NCBI RefSeq assembly: GCF_025263485.1
Contig: NZ_CP079863.1
Location: forward strand, 4,836,001 to 4,900,000
DNA from: Mycobacterium sp. SMC-2
GTDB lineage: Bacteria > Actinomycetota > Actinomycetes > Mycobacteriales > Mycobacteriaceae
Reading direction: 5' to 3'
DNA length: 64,000 nucleotides
In this document: piece after piece, positions 1-12,075 of the stretch
How positions within the stretch are numbered: the stretch's first letter is position 1
Layout: each line of letters begins with the position of its first letter
Translations under genes and position numbers: made by a program
Notes under the pieces: model-generated
Told to the model about the DNA's origin: nothing
Database searches by the model: none
What the model saw: only the letters and a program-made list of their open reading frames with translations

Positions 1-2154
<2,154 letters not shown>

Positions 2155-2322
2155 TGGTGCTCATTCTCCTCCGCCCTGGCCGAACGCACATCTCGGGCCC
2201 TCTTAGCCTATCCAGCGACCGCGCACCAACCTGCGAAAACACGGCGCCGTCGGGCGAGGCGGCCCGACGGCCGCGGCGATTGACCGCCGAGCCCTCCCCG
2301 CGCATCGGCTAGGTTGAACAGC

Positions 2323-2943
2323 ATGACAGCGCCCGGCGATGGCTTCGGCGAAGGCGCCGACGGCGACCAGGCGAAACCGTCCCCCGCCGGCGGCGGGGCC
2401 CCCGAACAGCCAGAGGCTCCGTGGGAACCGCCGGCGCCGGCGCCGGCAGCCGAATACCCGACCCCGGCATATCCGCCGGCGGGCTATCCCACCGAGTACC
2501 CCACTGGTTATTCGGCCCAATACCCGCCGCCCCCACCCGGTTACGGGCCGCCGCCCGGGTATGACCAGCCCCCGGGTTATGGCGCACCGCCGCACCAACC
2601 GGGGCCGTCCCAATTCGGTGGGCCGCCCGGCGGCTATGGGCCGTCGCCCTATCCGGGTGGCTACTACCCGGCGCCGGACTACCTGGGCGGCTACGGGCCG
2701 CCGAGCGGAGTGAAACCGGGGACGAACAAGCTCGCTATCGCGTCACTCATCTCGTCGTTCACCGGCGTGTTCTGCTGCTGCCTCGGCTCGATTGTGGCCA
2801 TCGTGCTCGGCGCGATCGCGATCAATCAGATCAAGCGGACCCAGCAAGACGGCTACGGCCTCGCGGTCGCCGGCATCGCCATCGGCATCGCGACCCTGGC
2901 GGTGACCCTGATCGTCGCGATGTTCGCGCTGCACTCGCGTTAG
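2323..2943 (+). CDS. Pro/Tyr/Gly-rich DUF4190 membrane protein (Rv1233c-type)
   Basis: A 206-aa protein with a long disordered N-terminal half rich in Pro, Gly and Tyr (repeated YPxGY and PPGY motifs up to about residue 130). A compact membrane module with two hydrophobic helices follows (LASLISSFTGVFCCCLGSIVAIVLG and LAVAGIAIGIATLAVTLIVAM), separated by the AINQIKRTQQDGYG linker typical of DUF4190 proteins. The function is unknown. The ATG at 2323 is preferred over the in-frame TTG at 2314 because TAGGTT at 2310-2315 sits 7 nt before it, as for a leaderless mRNA. It is divergent from the Rv1234-type gene. Confidence 0.85.
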   Translation: MTAPGDGFGEGADGDQAKPSPAGGGAPEQPEAPWEPPAPAPAAEYPTPAYPPAGYPTEYPTGYSAQYPPPPPGYGPPPGYDQPPGYGAPPHQPGPSQFGGPPGGYGPSPYPGGYYPAPDYLGGYGPPSGVKPGTNKLAIASLISSFTGVFCCCLGSIVAIVLGAIAINQIKRTQQDGYGLAVAGIAIGIATLAVTLIVAMFALHSR

Positions 2944-3013
2944 CGGCACCGAAGTAACCGGGCCGACACCGCCACCATCGGCGGTCTCGCCCGCGCCTGC
3001 CTAGGCTTTCCCC

Positions 3014-4321
3014 ATGGCGTCGGTCAACAGGGTGTACATCGCCCGGCTCTCGCGGATGTTGGTGCTGGGTCCACTCGGCGAGTCCTTCGGCCGGATCCGC
3101 GATGTCGTGATCGGCATCAGCATCGTGCGTCAGCAGCCGCGCGTCCTCGGACTCGTCGTCGATCTCGCGACGCGGCGCAGCATATTCATCCCGATGCTCC
3201 GGGTCGCCGCGATCGAGCCGGAGGCCGTCACGCTCAACACCGGCAGCGTCTCCCTGCGGCACTTCGAACAGCGCCCGGGCGAGGCGCTGGCGATCGGCCA
3301 GGTACTCGACACCCAGGTCAAGGTCGACGATCCCGCGCTGCCGGAGCTGACCGGCCTCGACGTCATCGTCACCGACCTGGGCATCGAGCAAACCCGCACC
3401 CGCGACTGGGTGGTGAGCCGGGTCGCCGTGAGAAGCCAGCGGCGGCTGGGCCGGCGTGGTCCCGTGCACGTCGTGGATTGGCGCAACGTGCAGGGCCTGA
3501 CACCGTCCGCGCTGGCGCTGCCAGGGCAGGGGGTGGCGCAGCTGCTGAACCAGTTCGAGGGCCGGAAGGCGGTGGATGTGGCCGACGCCATCCGCGGCCT
3601 ACCACCCAAGCGGCGCTACGAGGTGCTCAAAGCGCTCGACGACGACCGGCTGGCCGATGTCCTGCAGGAATTGCCCGAGCTGGACCAGGCCGACGTGCTG
3701 TCCGAGCTGGGTGCCGATCGCTCGGCCGACGTGCTCGAGGAGATGGATCCCGACGATGCCGCCGACCTGCTCGGCGTGCTGAATCCGACGGACGCCGAGA
3801 TGCTGCTGACCCGAATGGACCCCGACGATTCGGCCGTGGTTCGCCGGCTGCTGGCGCATTCGCCGGACACCGCGGGCGGCCTGATGACCTCGGATCCCGT
3901 GGTGCTGACGCCCGACACGTCGGTCGCCGAGGCGCTGGCCCGGGTGCGCGACCCAGACCTCACCCCCGCCCTCGCGTCGATGGTGTTCGTGGTGCGCCCG
4001 CCCACCGCCACACCCACAGGTCGGTTCTTGGGCTGTGTGCAGCTCCAGCGGCTGCTCCGCGAAGCACCCGGGGAACTAGTCGGTGGGATAGTCGACACCG
4101 ACCTGCTCACCCTGAAGCCGGAAACGCCGCTGGGCGCGGTGACCCGCTACCTGGCCGCATACAACCTGGTGTGCGGACCGGTGCTCGATGATCAGAACCA
4201 TCTGTTGGGTGCGGTGACGGTGGACGATCTGCTCGACCACTTGTTGCCGCACAACTGGCGAGTGGATATGCAGGCACTCGACGCCGACGGCCGGCTGGAA
4301 GAACTGGGAGGATCCGCGTGA
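3014..4321 (+). CDS. MgtE N-domain/CBS protein (Rv1232c-type)
   Basis: A 435-aa cytosolic protein. Residues 5-90 look like a PRC-barrel-type module (LARLSRML...FGRIRDVVIG). Residues 175-285 carry the repetitive Asp/Leu-rich superhelix of the MgtE N-domain (DVLQELPELDQADVLSEL, then MDPDDAADLLGVL). Residues 285-420 form a CBS-type pair. The MgtE transmembrane channel is absent, so it is not itself a Mg2+ transporter. It may sense Mg2+ or nucleotides and act on the DUF1003 membrane protein encoded next. TAGGCT at 3002-3007 precedes the ATG by 6 nt, suggesting a leaderless transcript. Confidence 0.87.
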   Translation: MASVNRVYIARLSRMLVLGPLGESFGRIRDVVIGISIVRQQPRVLGLVVDLATRRSIFIPMLRVAAIEPEAVTLNTGSVSLRHFEQRPGEALAIGQVLDTQVKVDDPALPELTGLDVIVTDLGIEQTRTRDWVVSRVAVRSQRRLGRRGPVHVVDWRNVQGLTPSALALPGQGVAQLLNQFEGRKAVDVADAIRGLPPKRRYEVLKALDDDRLADVLQELPELDQADVLSELGADRSADVLEEMDPDDAADLLGVLNPTDAEMLLTRMDPDDSAVVRRLLAHSPDTAGGLMTSDPVVLTPDTSVAEALARVRDPDLTPALASMVFVVRPPTATPTGRFLGCVQLQRLLREAPGELVGGIVDTDLLTLKPETPLGAVTRYLAAYNLVCGPVLDDQNHLLGAVTVDDLLDHLLPHNWRVDMQALDADGRLEELGGSA

Positions 4322-4860
4322 GCAAGTTCTCGGCCGCGCGCCGCCTCTCCACCCCGCGGACGTCGCGCAGGTACTCGCCACGCCTGGATCCCGAGGCCGT
4401 CGGCCAGATCACCGAGTCGATCGCGCGGTTCTTCGGCACCGGCCGCTACCTGCTGGTGCAGACGATCATCGTGTTCGCCTGGATCGCGGTGAACCTGTTC
4501 GCGGTGGGGCTGCGCTGGGACCCCTATCCCTTCATCCTGCTGAACCTGGCCTTCTCCACGCAGGCCGCCTACGCGGCGCCGCTGATCCTGCTCGCCCAGA
4601 ATCGTCAGGAAAACCGCGACCGGGTCGCGCTCGAACAGGACCGCCATCGCGCGGCGCAGACCAAGGCAGACACCGAGTTTCTGGCCCGCGAACTCGCGGC
4701 GGTGCGGCTGGCGGTCGGCGAGGTCGTGACCCGCGAATACTTGCGTCACGAGCTCGAAGACCTGCGCTCCCTGCTGGCCCATCTGGACTCGGAATCCGAG
4801 GGCTCGGCGGCGGCGCCGGGCGGTGACGGCGGGGACCGCACCGCGAAGAAATCGGGGTGA
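4318..4860 (+). CDS. DUF1003 inner-membrane protein (Rv1231c-type)
   Basis: A 180-aa protein of the DUF1003 family. A basic N-terminus leads to ESIARFFGTGRYL and two transmembrane helices around residues 43-62 (VQTIIVFAWIAVNLFAVG) and 70-95 (PFILLNLAFSTQAAYAAPLILL), then AQNRQENRDR and a charged coiled-coil tail. The start GTG at 4318 overlaps the previous stop (GTGA), indicating translational coupling with the MgtE-N/CBS protein. The two probably act together at the membrane, possibly in Mg2+ homeostasis, but no biochemical role is established from sequence alone. Confidence 0.87.
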   Translation: MSKFSAARRLSTPRTSRRYSPRLDPEAVGQITESIARFFGTGRYLLVQTIIVFAWIAVNLFAVGLRWDPYPFILLNLAFSTQAAYAAPLILLAQNRQENRDRVALEQDRHRAAQTKADTEFLARELAAVRLAVGEVVTREYLRHELEDLRSLLAHLDSESEGSAAAPGGDGGDRTAKKSG

Positions 4861-4965
4861 AAACCAGTTCCGACCATTGCGCCACTCTGGTCACAAGAGT
4901 TATGTATGGTGAGCTAGTTCACGGCTGAGAGGCAGTTGACCCGCTCACACACCTAGGACGGTCGA

Positions 4966-6270
4966 GTGCGCATTGGGGGACGCCGGGCACGCCCGGCCGC
5001 CGCCGCGGAGCGGCAGCGAGCGCTTCAGGTAACACGCACGCGTGCCTTCGGTGTAGCCACCATCGCCCCCCTGGTCTTCACTGGAGCGGTGAGCGGGGCG
5101 GCGCCCTCGCTCCCTTCGCTCCCGGTAAAACTCCCGCCGGTGCACGCGAACGTCACTCCGATGGCCGCGGTCTCCCACACCCTTCCCGACCTCTCGGGAC
5201 CGGCCGTCGTCGCGATCGATCGTTCGCCGACCGCCTTTCACGTCGCCGAGCCCGCCCTGTCGGCGCCGCCGAAACCGATGATCGTGAATTCGCCCGGCGC
5301 ACTTGGCATTCCAAGCATCGCGCTGGCGGCCTATCGCAGTGCCGAACAGAAGATGGCCGTCGCCGCCCCGGGCTGCGGCGTCAGCTGGAACCTGCTGGCC
5401 GGGATCGGGCGCATCGAGTCCGGTCATGCGGGCGGCGGGGCGGTTGACGCGCGTGGCACCGCGGTCGTCCCGATCTACGGCCCCGCGTTGGACGGCACGT
5501 TGCCGGGCAACGAGATCATCCTGCAAAGCAGCGCCGGCAATCGCCCCACCTACGCCCGCGCGATGGGGCCGATGCAGTTCTTGCCCGGCACCTGGGCGCG
5601 GTACGCCTCCGACGGCAAAGGCGACGGCGTCGCCGATCCGCAGAACCTTTTCGATTCCACCCTGGCCGCGGCCCGCTACCTGTGCAGCGGCGGCCTCAAC
5701 CTCCGCGACCCGTCGCAAGTGATGGCCGCGATCCTTCGCTACAACAACTCGATGGCTTACGCGCAGAACGTGCTGGGATGGGCGTCGGCATACGCCACCG
5801 GCGTGGTTCCGGTCGACCTGCCTCCGATGACTGGTCCGCCGCCTCCGCTCGGCGACGCGCACCTCGAGCATCCCGAGGGACTCGGCCCCAACCTGCCGAT
5901 GAACGTCAACGGGTTGCCGCTGGACGATCCTTTGGCGCGCATGCCGCTGATCGACCTCACCCAACCGCAGAGCGCCGGTCCACCGCCGATGTTCCCGTGG
6001 CTGACCCCCACGCCACAGCAGGCCCCGGCGCGGCTGCCCGGGTGCACGGTGATCTGCGTCGGGCCCCAGAGCCCGCCGCCCAACCCTGCGATGCCGTGGG
6101 CGCCGCCGATGGGCGTGCCGCCCGCCCCGCCGCTGGCCCCGCCGCCACCGCCGGACCCGCAGGCGGCCCCACCACCGGCTGCCCCGGTTCCCGCGCCGCC
6201 AGCGCCCAACCCGGCCGGCCCGCCGAACGCGGCCGCGCCGAAGCAGCCGGGACCCGTCGCGGGCGGCTGA
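4966..6270 (+). CDS. Secreted lytic murein transglycosylase (Rv1230c-type)
   Basis: A 434-aa exported peptidoglycan hydrolase. The first ~45 residues are basic and then hydrophobic (TIAPLVFTGAVSGAAPS), like a signal peptide or anchor. Residues 120-290 form the SLT/lysozyme-like domain: GVSWNLLAGIGRIESGH supplies the catalytic Glu, followed by AMGPMQFLPGTW and AARYLCSGG...ILRYNNS. The C-terminal ~120 residues are a disordered Pro/Ala-rich tail likely to cross the cell wall. The GTG start at 4966 follows a TAGGAC at 4954-4959, a near match to a -10 element. The family cleaves glycan strands to 1,6-anhydro products during wall remodelling. Confidence 0.87.
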   Translation: MRIGGRRARPAAAAERQRALQVTRTRAFGVATIAPLVFTGAVSGAAPSLPSLPVKLPPVHANVTPMAAVSHTLPDLSGPAVVAIDRSPTAFHVAEPALSAPPKPMIVNSPGALGIPSIALAAYRSAEQKMAVAAPGCGVSWNLLAGIGRIESGHAGGGAVDARGTAVVPIYGPALDGTLPGNEIILQSSAGNRPTYARAMGPMQFLPGTWARYASDGKGDGVADPQNLFDSTLAAARYLCSGGLNLRDPSQVMAAILRYNNSMAYAQNVLGWASAYATGVVPVDLPPMTGPPPPLGDAHLEHPEGLGPNLPMNVNGLPLDDPLARMPLIDLTQPQSAGPPPMFPWLTPTPQQAPARLPGCTVICVGPQSPPPNPAMPWAPPMGVPPAPPLAPPPPPDPQAAPPPAAPVPAPPAPNPAGPPNAAAPKQPGPVAGG

Positions 6271-6321
6271 CCCGAATGGGCCGCCGCCAACCGGCCCCAA
6301 AGCGCGCGCCTACACTCGGCG

Positions 6322-7470
6322 GTGATGTCTGGTCATGACGCTGCCGACTTGAGCGCAGCAATCCGCACCGCACTGGGGAAGGTGATCGACCCCGAACTAC
6401 GGCGCCCGATCACCGAACTCGGGATGGTCAAGAGCATTGACACCGAGCCCGACGGCGGCGTGCACGTGGCGATCTATCTGACGACCGCCGCCTGCCCGAA
6501 GAAGACCGAAATCACCGAGCGGGTCACCAAAGCGGTCTCCGACGTTCCGGGCACGGGGGCAGTGAAAGTCACCCTGGACGTGATGAGCGACGAGCAGCGC
6601 GCCGAACTGCGCAAGCAGTTGCGCGGCGATGCCCGCGAGCCCGTCATCCCCTTCGCCCAACCGAACTCGCTGACGAGGGTCTATGCGGTCGCGTCCGGGA
6701 AGGGCGGGGTGGGCAAGTCCACCGTCACGGTCAACCTGGCCGCGGCGATGGCGGCCCGGGGCCTGTCCGTCGGGGTGCTCGACGCCGACATCCACGGCCA
6801 TTCCATCCCCCGGATGATGGGCACCACCGACCGGCCCACGCAGGTGGAGTCGATGATCCTGCCGCCCATCGCCCACGAGGTGAAGGTCATCTCGATCGCC
6901 CAATTCACCGAGGGCAACACGCCCGTGGTGTGGCGCGGGCCGATGCTGCACCGGGCGCTGCAACAGTTCTTGGCCGACGTCTATTGGGGCGATCTGGACG
7001 TCCTGCTGCTGGACCTGCCGCCGGGCACCGGCGACATCGCCATCTCGGTGGCTCAGCTGATCCCGAGCGCCGAGATCCTGGTGGTGACGACGCCCCAGTT
7101 GGCCGCGGCCGAGGTCGCCGAGCGGGCGGGCAGCATCGCGATGCAGACCCGGCAGCGCATCGCCGGCGTGGTGGAGAACATGTCGGGTCTCACCCTGCCG
7201 GACGGCTCGACCATGCAGGTGTTCGGTGAGGGCGGCGGCCGGCAAGTGGCGGAACGTTTGTCCCGCGCCGTCGGTGCTGAGGTGCCGCTGCTGGGTCAGA
7301 TCCCGTTGGACCCCGCGCTAGTCGCGGCCGGCGATTCCGGCACCCCGATCGTGCTGAGCGCCCCCGACTCCCCGGCGGGCAAGGAACTGCGCAGCGTGGC
7401 CGACAACCTGTCGTCGCGGCGGCGGGGATTGGCGGGCGTCTCACTGGGGCTCGATCCGACGCGGCGCTGA
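6322..7470 (+). CDS. mrp: Mrp, P-loop iron-sulfur cluster carrier
   Basis: A cytosolic ATPase of the Mrp/Nbp35/ApbC family, about 382 aa. Residues 8-85 form a MIP18/DUF59-like domain (KVIDPELRRPITELGMVK). Residues ~118-350 form the P-loop domain with the deviant Walker A (GKGGVGKST), LDADIHGHSIPRMMG and LLLDLPPGTGD. Members bind and transfer Fe-S clusters to apo-proteins. GTG at 6322 is 5 nt and ATG at 6325 is 8 nt after TACACT at 6311-6316, so either could be the start. It is convergent with tatB across a hairpin. The lpqX-Rv1225c genes found at this junction in M. tuberculosis are absent. Confidence 0.92.
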   Translation: MMSGHDAADLSAAIRTALGKVIDPELRRPITELGMVKSIDTEPDGGVHVAIYLTTAACPKKTEITERVTKAVSDVPGTGAVKVTLDVMSDEQRAELRKQLRGDAREPVIPFAQPNSLTRVYAVASGKGGVGKSTVTVNLAAAMAARGLSVGVLDADIHGHSIPRMMGTTDRPTQVESMILPPIAHEVKVISIAQFTEGNTPVVWRGPMLHRALQQFLADVYWGDLDVLLLDLPPGTGDIAISVAQLIPSAEILVVTTPQLAAAEVAERAGSIAMQTRQRIAGVVENMSGLTLPDGSTMQVFGEGGGRQVAERLSRAVGAEVPLLGQIPLDPALVAAGDSGTPIVLSAPDSPAGKELRSVADNLSSRRRGLAGVSLGLDPTRR

Positions 7471-7476
7471 CCTGCC

Positions 7477-7538
7477 CGCGAGCGACCGTGTTTGCACGCC
7501 GACACGCCGTCAGGCGCGTAAATACGCGGTCGCTCGCG
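7477..7538. terminator. Inverted repeat between convergent mrp and tatB
   Basis: Perfect 12-bp arms CGCGAGCGACCG (7477-7488) and CGGTCGCTCGCG (7527-7538) flank a 38-nt loop, and the stem continues imperfectly inward (GTTTGCACG against CGTAAATAC). It lies between two genes that converge, so it could end transcription from both sides. There is no U-tract. Its outer arm starts CGCGAGC, as does the larger palindrome at 17644-17705. Confidence 0.6.
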
Positions 7539-7571
7539 GTCAACGATCGACGTTGGGCGCGACTGAACCGC

Positions 7572-7964
7572 TCAGGTCGCGTCGGTATCGAACGGGGCGG
7601 GGCCGCCGCCGGTGTGGTGCTCGGGCTGCGCAGGCTGTACCGGCTCAGCCGCCGCCCCGTTCACCGGCCTGTCGAAGTTCCCGGTCAAGAACGAATCATC
7701 GCCATCCAGCAGGTGCTTGGTCAGCGCGGCGCGCGGCGTCATCCCCCGCAGTCGCTGTAGTTCGCTCAGCGGGACGCGCAGATCTTCGAAGTCGGGCCCG
7801 AGGTCTTCGCGCAGCTGAGTGGTCACCCCGCTGAGGTAGTCGCGCGCCTGCCGCAGCGCGTTCGACGTCCAGCGGATCGCACCCGGAAGCCGCTCCGGGC
7901 CAAGAACCACCAGCCCGACCACGACGAGGACCAGGATGTGTTCCCAGCTCAGGCTGCCGAACAT
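7572..7964 (-). CDS. tatB: TatB, twin-arginine translocase subunit
   Basis: A 130-aa Tat translocase component. It shows the diagnostic short N-terminal transmembrane helix ([21 protein letters not shown]), the hinge Gly-Pro-Glu and an amphipathic helix ([16 protein letters not shown]), followed by an acidic variable tail. TatB binds TatC and receives folded proteins with RR signal peptides. Its ATG directly abuts the htrA stop (0 bp between), so it is expressed with htrA and probably the whole sigE-rseA-htrA group. The order matches Rv1221-Rv1224. Confidence 0.92.
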   Translation of the reverse strand: MFGSLSWEHILVLVVVGLVVLGPERLPGAIRWTSNALRQARDYLSGVTTQLREDLGPDFEDLRVPLSELQRLRGMTPRAALTKHLLDGDDSFLTGNFDRPVNGAAAEPVQPAQPEHHTGGGPAPFDTDAT

Positions 7965-9488
<1,524 letters not shown>

Positions 9489-9664
9489 TCAGATCCTCTT
9501 CTTGAGCGCTCGAGACGGCCCTTCAGCGGGCGATATCCACGACACCGGGCCGGTCGTGTTCACCCTAGTATCCACGGTGCGGTGCACCTCGCCCATGAGC
9601 GCACGGGCGGGGTGCGGAAATTCGGGCGGATCAACGACGGGGGCTTCGGCGAAAAGGTGTCCAG

Positions 9665-10060
9665 CTACGGGCGCTTGCGCTGCTTACGGGCGTCCCGGTC
9701 GGCAAAACGGTCGGACGTCCGGGCGGTCGCGTCGTCGGGCGCATCGTACGGAATCTCAGCCAGCATCCCCAGCAGCGTGCTCGGGATGCGGATCGGGTGC
9801 GAGTCGCGCAGCGCCGCACGGGCCCGGCTTTGATCATCGACCTCGGCCGCGCATTGCGGGCACAGCGACAGGTGGTGCGCCGCCCGCAAATGCGCGTTCA
9901 TCCGCAGCTCGCCGTCGACGAACGCCGCGATGGCTTCGACGGAGAGGTGCTCGGTGGAACCGAACTGGCGCGGCGCGCCGACGGGCGCATCGCTCTGAGA
10001 GGCAAACTGTGCGGGAAGCCAGGAGAACGCGCGACGGAAGACATGTCCTCGATCGAGCAT
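9665..10060 (-). CDS. rseA: RseA, anti-sigma-E factor (zinc-associated)
   Basis: A 131-aa cytoplasmic anti-sigma factor that binds SigE. Residues 34-80 contain the zinc-associated anti-sigma motif: HLSVEAIAAFVDGELR, then HHLSLCPQC (HxxxCxxC). The variable C-terminus is basic and shorter than in M. tuberculosis RseA (154 aa). ATG at 10060 is chosen because AAAGGA lies 7 nt upstream, but an in-frame GTG immediately precedes it. In M. tuberculosis RseA is phosphorylated by PknB and degraded to release SigE. That is family knowledge, not visible here. Confidence 0.9.
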   Translation of the reverse strand: MLDRGHVFRRAFSWLPAQFASQSDAPVGAPRQFGSTEHLSVEAIAAFVDGELRMNAHLRAAHHLSLCPQCAAEVDDQSRARAALRDSHPIRIPSTLLGMLAEIPYDAPDDATARTSDRFADRDARKQRKRP

Positions 10061-10143
10061 CACCGGGTCCTTTCGTTGCGCCTCCCCTCGAATGTAGCGC
10101 GAGGAGGTGCGTAATAGCGCGTCTCAAGACGGCAAAGGCGCTG

Positions 10144-10189
10144 GCTCGTCGCCCGGCGGCGGATTCTGCTGTGGCGTTTTCGGGCGAGC
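10144..10189 (-). terminator. Possible hairpin downstream of sigE
   Basis: GCTCGTCGCCCG (10144-10155) can pair with CGGGCGAGC (10181-10189) with one bulge, in the 134-bp gap between the sigE stop and rseA. There is no U-tract, so it may be an attenuator between sigE and rseA rather than a full terminator. Confidence 0.35.
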
Positions 10190-10194
10190 GTCGG

Positions 10195-10965
10195 CTATGC
10201 CGACTCGGCGTGCATTGCGTCTGCCCGGCCGGCGCCCGGTTGCGGATGCGCGGCCAGGTAGTCGCGCAACGCCTGCCGACCGCGGTGGATGCGGCTGCGC
10301 ACGGTGCCGAGCTTCACGCCCAGCGTGGCGCCGATCTCCTCATAGGACAGGCCCTCGATGTCGCACAGCACGACCGCGGCGCGGAACTCCGGCGGCAGCG
10401 AGTCCAAGGCCGCCTGCAGGTCCGGCCCGAGCCGCGCATCGTGGTAGATCTGCTCGGGATTGGGCTCGTCGGCGGGCACCCGCTCGTAATCCTCGGGCAG
10501 CGCCTCCATCCGGATGCGGGCGCGCCGGCGGACCATGTCGAGGAAGAGGTTGGTGGTGATGCGGTGCAGCCAGCCTTCGAACGTTCCCGGCTGGTAGTTC
10601 TGCACCGACCGGAAAACCCGGATGAAAGTCTCCTGGGTGAGGTCCTCCGCGTCGTGCTGATTGCCGGAGAGGCGGTAGGCCAGCCGGTACACCCGGTCGG
10701 CGTGCTGGCGCACCAGCTCGTCCCACGAGGGCATCGTGGCCTTGTCCCCGGTCGCGTCGAATACCGCGGTGCCTTGCAACCCGTCAGACGGCTCCACCCA
10801 TTCGTCAGAGGGGCAGTCCTGGGCGTGCGACATGCTGGTCGGGCCCAAAAGCGTGGTGATGATCAAATCCTCCGAATTCGTCCTGCCACGAAACGACAAG
10901 TCGTCACCGGCGGTAACACGCAACCGCCAGTCCGTATTCCCGTACCCACCCGCGCCGCGATCCAT
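10195..10965 (-). CDS. sigE: SigE, ECF RNA polymerase sigma factor
   Basis: An extracytoplasmic-function sigma factor of about 256 aa controlling the response to envelope, detergent and heat stress. Region 2 ([38 protein letters not shown]) and region 4 ([40 protein letters not shown]) are intact. The N-terminal ~75 residues are poorly conserved, and M. tuberculosis sigE is known to use several translation starts. ATG at 10965 is taken as the long-form start. A GTG 9 nt upstream and an ATG at the MSHAQD segment (the likely short form) are alternatives. rseA follows in the same direction. Confidence 0.93.
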   Translation of the reverse strand: MDRGAGGYGNTDWRLRVTAGDDLSFRGRTNSEDLIITTLLGPTSMSHAQDCPSDEWVEPSDGLQGTAVFDATGDKATMPSWDELVRQHADRVYRLAYRLSGNQHDAEDLTQETFIRVFRSVQNYQPGTFEGWLHRITTNLFLDMVRRRARIRMEALPEDYERVPADEPNPEQIYHDARLGPDLQAALDSLPPEFRAAVVLCDIEGLSYEEIGATLGVKLGTVRSRIHRGRQALRDYLAAHPQPGAGRADAMHAESA

Positions 10966-11010
10966 AACAGACACCGTCGCGCATGGGCGTATGTGCGATA
11001 TATGAACAGT

Positions 11011-11026
11011 CTGAGCTCAGGCTGAG
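11011..11026 (-). promoter_or_regulatory. CTCAG direct repeats upstream of sigE (MprA-box-like)
   Basis: Two CTGAG copies on the + strand (11011-11015 and 11022-11026) are 11 bp apart, one helical turn, about 46 bp upstream of the sigE start. Read on the sigE strand they give TCTCAG...CTCAG, similar to the tandem motif bound by the MprA response regulator upstream of M. tuberculosis sigE. The match is by eye only. Confidence 0.35.
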
Positions 11027-11168
11027 AAACCGTATCGTTACCTGCGCTGTGCAGGAAATATCCGCCGCGGGGTGAAGCTAAACGCAGCGGCTTTCCCGGG
11101 CGTGTCATGACGGTGCAGCCTAGGCGCGCCATGCCGGGGTGCGCGGCGATGTGGAATACGCTGCGGGC

Positions 11169-11837
11169 ATGGACGGCACCGACGCAGAAACCCCCGGCCA
11201 GCCTGCGCCCAGTCGGGCTGAGTCGCTCTTCGCGCACGCCGAGGGGTCGATTTCCGAAGATGCGATCCTGGCGGCCGCCCGCGAGCGCGCCGTGGACATC
11301 GGCGCGGGGGCCGTGACGCCGGCGGTGGGTGCGCTGCTGAGCCTGCTGACCAAGCTCAGCGGTGGCAAGGCCGTGGCCGAGGTCGGTACTGGCGCGGGAG
11401 TCAGCGGGCTCTGGTTGTTGTCCGGCATGAGCGACGACGGTGTCTTGACGACGATCGACATCGAGCCCGAGTATTTGCGGCTCGCCAAGCAGGCCTTCTC
11501 CGAAGCCGGGATCGGGCCGTCGCGCACCCGGTTGATCAGCGGCCGGGCCCAAGACGTCCTGACCCGGCTGGCCGACGAGTCCTACGACCTCGTGTTCATC
11601 GACGCCGACCCTGTTGACCAGCCGGATTACGTCGTGGAGGGCGTGCGGCTGTTGCGATCCGGCGGGGTCATCGTGGTGCATCGGGCCGCCCTCGGCGGGC
11701 GAGCCGGCGACCCCGCCGCCCGCGATGCCGAGGTGGTCGCGGTGCGGGAAGCGGCACGACTCATCGCCGAGGACGAACGCCTCACGCCGGCCCTGGTGCC
11801 GCTGGGCGACGGCATTTTGGCGGCCGTGCGCGACTAG
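11169..11837 (+). CDS. SAM-dependent O-methyltransferase (Rv1220c-type)
   Basis: A 222-aa class I methyltransferase of the catechol-O-methyltransferase-like family. Motif I is [16 protein letters not shown], motif II includes TTIDIEPE and the metal/SAM region includes DLVFIDADP. The C-terminal half matches Rv1220c closely, but the substrate is unknown. ATG at 11169 is chosen because TACGCT (11157-11162) lies 6 nt upstream, giving a leaderless start. Longer in-frame starts at 11139 look less likely. It is divergent from sigE. Confidence 0.88.
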   Translation: MDGTDAETPGQPAPSRAESLFAHAEGSISEDAILAAARERAVDIGAGAVTPAVGALLSLLTKLSGGKAVAEVGTGAGVSGLWLLSGMSDDGVLTTIDIEPEYLRLAKQAFSEAGIGPSRTRLISGRAQDVLTRLADESYDLVFIDADPVDQPDYVVEGVRLLRSGGVIVVHRAALGGRAGDPAARDAEVVAVREAARLIAEDERLTPALVPLGDGILAAVRD

Positions 11838-11874
11838 ATCCGGTGCCGCCGCCCCGCAAGGGGTGGTGCCCCCT

Positions 11875-11995
11875 GCCACTGATCCGATGGTGGCGACCCG
11901 CCGCGCCCGGCTACGCCGCGCTTGCGATCGCCACTGATCCGATGGTGGCGACCCGCCGCGCCCGGCTACGCCGCGCTTGCGATCGCCACTGATCC
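11875..11995. repeat. MIRU-like 55-bp tandem repeat (2.2 copies)
   Basis: Two identical 55-bp units (11875-11929 and 11930-11984) and the first 11 bp of a third follow the methyltransferase stop. The unit begins GCCACTGATCCGATGGTGGC and ends GCGCTTGCGATC. This content and an intergenic position between same-strand genes are typical of mycobacterial interspersed repetitive units used as VNTR markers. Copy number is therefore likely to vary between strains. Confidence 0.8.
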
Positions 11996-12026
11996 AACCT
12001 TTTACGGAATCTTGACGCGCGTCTCC

Positions 12027-12075
12027 TTGACTCTCGGCTGAACGCCTGTTTAGTGTACTGAACATGCGTTCAGCC
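12027..12075 (+). promoter_or_regulatory. Promoter and 40-bp nested palindromic operator of the TetR gene
   Basis: TTGACT (12027-12032) and TAGTGT (12051-12056) are spaced 18 bp, placing +1 at or near the ATG at 12064. A 40-bp palindrome centred on 12055.5 covers the -10 and the start codon. Its outer arms are GGCTGAACGC (12036-12045) and GCGTTCAGCC (12066-12075), and its inner palindrome is TGTTTAGTGTACTGAACA (12047-12064). Binding of the encoded TetR would block its own promoter and that of the downstream exporter. Confidence 0.75.

Noticed and set aside
9502..11025. 507-aa plus-strand ORF over rseA and sigE
   Set aside because: It is antisense to two well-recognised genes and has no domain.
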